A stretch of DNA of 64,000 nucleotides from Tindallia californiensis (lineage in GTDB: Bacteria > Bacillota > Clostridia > Peptostreptococcales > Tindalliaceae). Below are positions 59,611-64,000 of this stretch, piece after piece. A program made the translations under genes and the position numbers. The notes under the pieces were generated by a model. It searched no databases. It had not been told where the DNA came from and saw nothing but the letters and a program-made list of their open reading frames with translations. The stretch spans positions 103,580-167,579 of the forward strand of contig NZ_FNPV01000003.1 of the NCBI RefSeq assembly GCF_900107405.1. Direction: 5' to 3'. How positions within the stretch are numbered: position 1 is the first letter of the stretch; each line of letters starts with the position of its first letter.

Positions 59611-61458
59611 TTAGGATTCCACGCGGTTTTTCCCACTTTTTTTAGCGATATACATCGCCTGATCGGCGGCTCGAATCAAGTCTTCCGGCAACTTGTTCAG
59701 CGATGGAATAATGCTAGCAACACCTATGCTTACAGTTACTCCTATTGCTTCAACAGCCCTTCGTAATTCCTCAGCTACTGTGATTGCACCCGTCTGATCA
59801 ACGTTAGCCAAAAGTACCACAAACTCTTCGCCTCCATAACGAGCCACTACATCTATTCTTCGTTTGATCTTTTCCTGTAGAACCTTCGCCACTTTTACCA
59901 AACAATCGTCTCCTGCCTGATGACCAAATTGATCATTATAGTCCTTAAAATCATCAATATCCAGAAATAACAAAGATACTGGAGATTTCGTCCTTAGAGC
60001 ACGCTGCCATTCAAAGTCGAGAGAGTCATCAAAGTACCTTCGATTCCACACATTCGTAAGAGCATCTTTCTGTGACATTTTTTCCAGTTTTCGGTTCGTT
60101 TTTTCTAATGCATGCTTTTGTTCTTCAATTTTTTGATAGGATTTTCGTAAATCGGTTGTTCTCTGCTCCACCAACTGTTCCAAGTTTTCATTAAGATCAA
60201 TCAGTTCATTAGTCATTTTCTCATTTTTGTTAAACATCTCCGCATATGTAATCGCTAAGGCAAAAGAATGCGTAAGAGAAAAAACAAGTAATCCAAAAGA
60301 AGAAAGATTGCCCCTGCGAATAATATTATTTAAGAACTGATAATCACTCATAAGAATGCTTGAATAAATAAGATCGTGAAAAACTGTAACAATTAAAACG
60401 ACATACCCAAAAGCAATAAATAGCGTTCCTGACTCTTTTTTCTGACATGTCCGAAAAAGAATTACCAATATATAACCGCTTACCAGAATGGTAAACACTT
60501 GAAAAACAGGATTAATATGATTAAACACTCGTGCAGGCGTTGCCAATACCAGTAAACTAAAGATGCCCGTTGTCACCATGCAGCTATTTACTACCCAAAC
60601 CGGAACGTAAATTCGATACCTTTCTCTAAAAAACAACATCAGAATCAAAACGGCGCTATAATAGCTAAGCGTTTGCATTTTATGCGCTACTTCCCAATTG
60701 AAATTTGGATACACTTGAATAAAGAATATTTCACCTACTAAAACTGTTCTCAATCCTATAACGAGGCAGTAAATAGAAAAAAACAGAAGCGCTCGGTCTT
60801 TTTTACGATAATAATAGAGCACCAAGTGATATACGCCTATTACCATCAAGCTGCCAAAAAGAAAAAGTTCGTACGCTAAGGCATTTTTTGTTGAAGCAAG
60901 AACTTGCTCACTTCTTCCAACATAAATATTTTCTAAAATCCCTCCACTTCGATGATTAAAATTCGATACTTGAATAATAATTTCCGCAATATCTTCTTCA
61001 ACCTTCACAAAAGCTTGTTGTGTCAAATACTGCGGTTTACTTTCACTTCGACAAGTACCTACCCTTCCTGCTCCAGCTATTTCCTCGCCATTTACCCACA
61101 TTCGATAGGCCGTTAATATTCGTGGTATCTTAAAGGCTATGATATCCTCCCCGTTTGCCCGTACAAAGGTGCGATATGTTGCATACCCATCTCCTGTAAG
61201 TTGCTTTCCGTTAATCAAATAACCATTCCAAGCTCCTGGAATCAAAACATGTTCTGCTGATTCGACAGGTCTAAGTCGAAAATCCTCTGGCTCTAATAAC
61301 TCATTCCAATAAAATTCCCACAGACCTTCCAGGGGTTGCAGTGAATCCTTATTACACCTTAAATCAACAAGGTGTTTATGCTCTGATGCCTCCACTGGCT
61401 TCATTAGCATAATAATAATAATAATTCCCATTACTCCAACAACAGCCAACTTTCTCAT
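59611..61458 (-). CDS. 7TMR-DISM receptor with GGDEF domain
   Basis: This 615-aa protein has a signal peptide (about 1-24), an extracellular DISMED2-type beta domain (about 25-180: LQPLEGLWEFYWNELLEP, ILTAYRMWVNGEEIAGAGRVG) and seven membrane helices (about 185-400). A coiled coil and a GGDEF domain (about 455-610) with RYGGEEF follow. This is the 7TMR-DISM class of carbohydrate- or envelope-sensing receptors. The cyclase motif is intact, so it should make c-di-GMP. No inhibitory RxxD site is evident five residues before GGEEF. It is a single gene. Confidence 0.93.
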   Translation of the reverse strand: MRKLAVVGVMGIIIIIMLMKPVEASEHKHLVDLRCNKDSLQPLEGLWEFYWNELLEPEDFRLRPVESAEHVLIPGAWNGYLINGKQLTGDGYATYRTFVRANGEDIIAFKIPRILTAYRMWVNGEEIAGAGRVGTCRSESKPQYLTQQAFVKVEEDIAEIIIQVSNFNHRSGGILENIYVGRSEQVLASTKNALAYELFLFGSLMVIGVYHLVLYYYRKKDRALLFFSIYCLVIGLRTVLVGEIFFIQVYPNFNWEVAHKMQTLSYYSAVLILMLFFRERYRIYVPVWVVNSCMVTTGIFSLLVLATPARVFNHINPVFQVFTILVSGYILVILFRTCQKKESGTLFIAFGYVVLIVTVFHDLIYSSILMSDYQFLNNIIRRGNLSSFGLLVFSLTHSFALAITYAEMFNKNEKMTNELIDLNENLEQLVEQRTTDLRKSYQKIEEQKHALEKTNRKLEKMSQKDALTNVWNRRYFDDSLDFEWQRALRTKSPVSLLFLDIDDFKDYNDQFGHQAGDDCLVKVAKVLQEKIKRRIDVVARYGGEEFVVLLANVDQTGAITVAEELRRAVEAIGVTVSIGVASIIPSLNKLPEDLIRAADQAMYIAKKSGKNRVES

Positions 61459-61620
61459 TTTCTCACTCCACTAGGTTACTGTTTTTTTTCTTCTTTCTTT
61501 TTATAGGACTATCTTATCATATTTTGAACAAACCATACCAGAAGTAATATGGTTATAAGAAACCATCAACAGCAGGTAAACCCCTGCTGGTTATCTTAAA
61601 ATTCCAAATTAACTATCAGG

Positions 61621-61647
61621 TAAATTTTTAGGATGATTTGTCGATAA
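61621..61647 (+). promoter_or_regulatory. SigD promoter of the GGDEF gene
   Basis: TAAA (61621-61624), exactly 15 bp, then GTCGATAA (61640-61647) match the sigma-28 consensus with one change. It lies about 90 bp upstream of the GGDEF start codon. Confidence 0.65.
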
Positions 61648-61736
61648 TCTTATAGGATGTTATTATTGAAAAATGATATTATTATTAAAAATCCACACCT
61701 TATGCCCCTTGCGTAGACTAGAAAGGAATTCTTCGT

Positions 61737-62948
61737 ATGAACAAAATTTTTCAGCACTTACTTTCGTTTACTATCCCTTTCCTTTTTTTAGTGATTGCCT
61801 ATGTAACCCATGCAAGCTTCGAAATACTCCCTGTTTCCTGGATAAATGCCATGCCGCTTCTAACCGTCACTCTTTTTGCTCTGGCGATTGTTCTTGGTAT
61901 ATGGTTTAATCGTGGTTCCATTGTCTTTACATCTATCGTTTTGCTTTTTCTCTGTTATAACCAAGCGGAAGGACTTGGTTTTTCAGATAATTTTATCTCA
62001 GCGGACCAGCCGCAACATACACTGATTCTGATCGTAGGCATCTCAAACCTGCTATTTTTTTCCTTTTCCACCGAAAGGGGAGTTTTTAGCTTTTGGGGAA
62101 AAATCAAACTTACTGCCCTTGCTTTTCAGGGCTGGCTGCTTCTTTCTGCATCCAAAAGTTTAAGTACCGACCTTGATCGCCTGTTGCTGGAGCATGTATC
62201 ATTTCCCCTTGTCAAAAAAATGGATGTTCAAACTTTTTCTCTTATCCTTCTTACGGGGACCATTTTTATCCTTGCGATTAAAGCTATCAGAACCGGTTCT
62301 TTTACAGACCGATCCATGGTAACCAGCGTCCTGATAATTGCTATCATTATTTTTATGGATATTCCATCAGAAACTGTGCCTATCTTTTATGCTACCATAG
62401 GCCTTCTCCTGATCCTCTCTGTGATTAGCTCGTCCTATCATATGGCTTACATAGATGAGTTAACACAAATTCCCTCCCGAAGAGCTTTAGAAGAAAAACT
62501 GTTGCAGTTGGGGAATCACTATACCATTGCCATGCTTGATATTGACTTTTTCAAGAAATTTAATGACCGGTATGGCCATGATGTAGGGGATGATGTGCTT
62601 GCTATGGTAGCATCTGTCTTGAAAAACGTGGAGTCCGGTGGAAAAGCTTATCGTTACGGAGGAGAGGAGTTTACAATTGTTTTTCCAGGCAAAGGCTTGA
62701 CAGAGATTCTCCCAGTCTTGGATGAACTAAGAAAAACCATCGCTCAACAAACTTACCTTTACAAACCTAAGCCGATGAAAAAACCGCAAAAGCGTGGCTC
62801 ATCCAGAGGGAAAAACCTCAGAGTCACCATTAGCATCGGGGTCGCCGAAAAAAATCATCGGTTCAAAACTCCTGAAGAGGTAAGAACTGCTTCGGATAAA
62901 GCTCTTTATCGCGCAAAGAAAAAAGGGCGAAACTGTGTAAGCAAATGA
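61737..62948 (+). CDS. Membrane GGDEF diguanylate cyclase
   Basis: This 403-aa protein has seven or eight hydrophobic segments in its first 240 residues. A GGDEF domain (about 245-400) follows, with DELTQIPSRRALEEKL, MLDIDFFKKFNDRYGHDVGDDVL and RYGGEEF. The active-site residues are complete. An unusual Lys/Arg-rich insert (about 345-362, PKPMKKPQKRGSSRGKN) lies between GGEEF and the closing SIGVAEK motif. A SigD-like promoter links its expression to flagellar genes. The signal sensed is unknown. Confidence 0.92.
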   Translation: MNKIFQHLLSFTIPFLFLVIAYVTHASFEILPVSWINAMPLLTVTLFALAIVLGIWFNRGSIVFTSIVLLFLCYNQAEGLGFSDNFISADQPQHTLILIVGISNLLFFSFSTERGVFSFWGKIKLTALAFQGWLLLSASKSLSTDLDRLLLEHVSFPLVKKMDVQTFSLILLTGTIFILAIKAIRTGSFTDRSMVTSVLIIAIIIFMDIPSETVPIFYATIGLLLILSVISSSYHMAYIDELTQIPSRRALEEKLLQLGNHYTIAMLDIDFFKKFNDRYGHDVGDDVLAMVASVLKNVESGGKAYRYGGEEFTIVFPGKGLTEILPVLDELRKTIAQQTYLYKPKPMKKPQKRGSSRGKNLRVTISIGVAEKNHRFKTPEEVRTASDKALYRAKKKGRNCVSK

Positions 62949-62963
62949 AAAGATAATCACATC

Positions 62964-62997
62964 AAAAAAAGATCGCTACCTATCAGCGATCTTTTTT
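62964..62997. terminator. Bidirectional terminator between GGDEF and coiled-coil genes
   Basis: AAAAAAGATCGCT (to 62977) and AGCGATCTTTTTT (from 62985) pair around a 7-nt loop, giving T-runs on both strands for the two convergent genes. Confidence 0.95.
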
Positions 62998-63029
62998 CCT
63001 TAGATAAGACACAGCGGCAGAAGCCTTTT

Positions 63030-63632
63030 TTATAGCCTGACCGCCTTTAATTTCACGATATCATTCCAGTTTTTAGACGTTACCATTTCTATGGTGCTCA
63101 AATCCTGCCTTGTTTTTTGTGTCTCTTCGTAGACATTTTGTATTTCTGTTTTCAACTCTTCTCTGGTGATTTCATGTTCCTGGGTTAATCGTTGATCTAT
63201 CAATGCCATCTGTTGACTCAGGTCTTCTTTGGTAGCTGTTAATGTTTTTTCCAAGTTGTTTTGATTTACCTTAAGTCCTTTTACTTCTTCTCTGGTTTCA
63301 GCCATTTCACCACGAATTTGGATTATATCGCCTTTTATTCCACTGATGTCTTTCTTCATTCCGTTAATCTCTACCTTCATTCCATTCATTTCTGTCTTTA
63401 TTCCACTGATGTCTTTCTTCATTCCAGTCATTTCTGTCTTAATTCCACTGATGTCATTCTTCATTCCAGTCATTTCTGTCTTTATTCCATCAATTTCTAT
63501 TTTCATTCCAGCAATCTCTGTTTTCATTCCATTCATTTCTGTCTTAATTCCACTGATGTCATTTTTCATCTCATTAATATCAGTCTTGATCCCACTCATT
63601 TCTCCTAGAATCTGCTTTAATAAGTTTTCCAT
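63030..63632 (-). CDS. Coiled-coil protein with heptad repeats
   Basis: This 200-aa protein has an N-terminal half (about residues 8-105) made of near-perfect seven-residue repeats of the form GIKTEMx / GMKNDIS, an ideal parallel coiled coil. A less regular helical region and a short C-terminus (NWNDIVKLKAVRL) follow. The repeats are also visible at DNA level as about 21-bp units between 63345 and 63600. No function can be assigned; such proteins may be structural or phage-tail-like. The ATG at 63632 with AGGAG at 8 bp is chosen over an upstream frame extension. Confidence 0.75.
   Translation of the reverse strand: MENLLKQILGEMSGIKTDINEMKNDISGIKTEMNGMKTEIAGMKIEIDGIKTEMTGMKNDISGIKTEMTGMKKDISGIKTEMNGMKVEINGMKKDISGIKGDIIQIRGEMAETREEVKGLKVNQNNLEKTLTATKEDLSQQMALIDQRLTQEHEITREELKTEIQNVYEETQKTRQDLSTIEMVTSKNWNDIVKLKAVRL
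63345..63600. repeat. 21-bp coding tandem repeats
   Basis: About twelve 21-bp units with cores like ATTCCACTGATGTC and ATTCCAGTCATTTCTGTC encode the heptads of the coiled-coil protein. Such arrays can expand or shrink without breaking the frame. Confidence 0.85.
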
Positions 63633-63678
63633 CGTCCCGACTCCTTTTCCCTCAACCGCATCCTTCTTCTTGTCTCTC

Positions 63679-63707
63679 ATTATATCTTCTTTGAGTCCCG
63701 TCTACAA
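63679..63707 (-). promoter_or_regulatory. SigA promoter of the coiled-coil gene
   Basis: On the minus strand TTGTAG (63702-63707), a 17-bp spacer and TATAAT (63679-63684) lie about 50 bp upstream of the chosen ATG. This supports that start, because a longer frame would begin at the promoter itself. Confidence 0.75.
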
Positions 63708-63738
63708 GCGTATCATTTTTCTTTCTATCCAGGGTCTG

Positions 63739-64000
63739 TTAGAGAACCTTCTGCATGATTAGATTTGTATCCGCCTCTTTGAAACCTGCTTTTTTATACA
63801 GATTTAAGGCGTTTTTATTTTCTCCTGCCACCAGTAAAGAAGCTGTTTTTATTTCCTTTTGTTTTAGTTCAAGAATGCACCGTTGTAATAAGTAACTCCC
63901 CCATCCTTGCCCTCTATAATCTTTCACTACGGCAACATCAAAAATATATCCCAGGGATAGGTTTTTTCTAAACTGTATCGTCGTTGACCCTATCTTTTTC
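63739..64000 (-). CDS. GNAT family N-acetyltransferase, 5' end cut by window edge
   Basis: The visible C-terminal 86 or so residues contain the acetyl-CoA loop of GNAT enzymes (VVKDYRGQGWGSYLLQRCI) and the closing motif NKNALNLYKKAGFKEADTNLIMQ. The open frame continues through the right edge (KIGSTTIQFRKNLSLGYIFDVAVV), so the true start is outside the window. The substrate cannot be told. Confidence 0.88.
   Translation of the reverse strand, partial: KKIGSTTIQFRKNLSLGYIFDVAVVKDYRGQGWGSYLLQRCILELKQKEIKTASLLVAGENKNALNLYKKAGFKEADTNLIMQKVL

Noticed and set aside
61571-61592. Terminator hairpin AGCAGG/CCTGCT between the two GGDEF genes
   Set aside because: No T-run follows on either strand; it remains an unexplained small inverted repeat.
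63345-63600. Possible CRISPR-like or intergenic repeat array
   Set aside because: The 21-bp units are in frame within a protein-coding gene and encode heptads of a coiled coil.

Overview
The window reads as chromosomal DNA of a motile, endospore-forming, low-to-mid GC Firmicute of the class Clostridia. The signs are a YpeB-type germination protein, Rex, the long form of Hpf preceded by what looks like a raiA RNA, S-box and FMN riboswitches, a CIRCE-controlled groESL, and a SigD-type flagellar regulon. The YfcC transporters, an M20 hydrolase and an opine-dehydrogenase-family protein suggest amino-acid use. A Tindallia/Alkaliphilus-like anaerobe is my guess only. No rRNA, tRNA, CRISPR array, prophage or complete insertion sequence was seen.

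Layout. 1-4622: an 8-bp tandem repeat, groESL, a DUF554 membrane protein and ypeB. 4796-7655: a dihydropyrimidinase-like enzyme lacking one metal-binding His, a small Cys protein, a P-loop/Asp23-like protein and a MarR regulator. 7785-18464: a block with synteny to the Bacillus ydi region (rex, ABC-F, tsaD, rimI, tsaB, tsaE). An ECF sigma / membrane protein / polymer-forming protein module is inserted between rimI and tsaD. The block ends with FMN-riboswitch-controlled ribU and tex. 18724-23228: two YfcC transporters flank an ArsR regulator and an M20 peptidase, with a perfect palindrome over the peptidase promoter.

23436-45911: mostly flagellar and chemotaxis genes (FliS paralogue, 654-aa flagellin, FlhB-like and FliK-like proteins, an MCP, YaaR, FlgN-like protein, FliD, FlaG, YvyF, FliS, YjfB-like). 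Among them lies a prfB-secA-DUF5317-hpf housekeeping block, a raiA-like RNA, and a cluster of DnaA boxes between that RNA and hpf. Six close matches to the SigD promoter (TAAA, 15-16 bp, GCCGATAA) precede yaaR, flaG-fliD-flgN, fliS, the FliK-like gene, flagellin and a diguanylate cyclase.

45953-64000: an opine-dehydrogenase-like enzyme, a GAF/HATPase protein, a CBS protein, the S-box-controlled metNIQ methionine importer, and a c-di-GMP region. That region holds a GGDEF-EAL protein coupled to a solitary substrate-binding protein, an HD-GYP protein and two GGDEF proteins, mixed with a FlaG-like protein, a helical protein paralogous to one in the flagellar block, a LEA-like protein and an E-set protein. 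The window ends in a coiled-coil repeat protein and a cut-off GNAT gene.

Several intergenic spacers carry degenerate low-complexity tracts that share short sequence modules between distant sites. They look like an interspersed repeat family.
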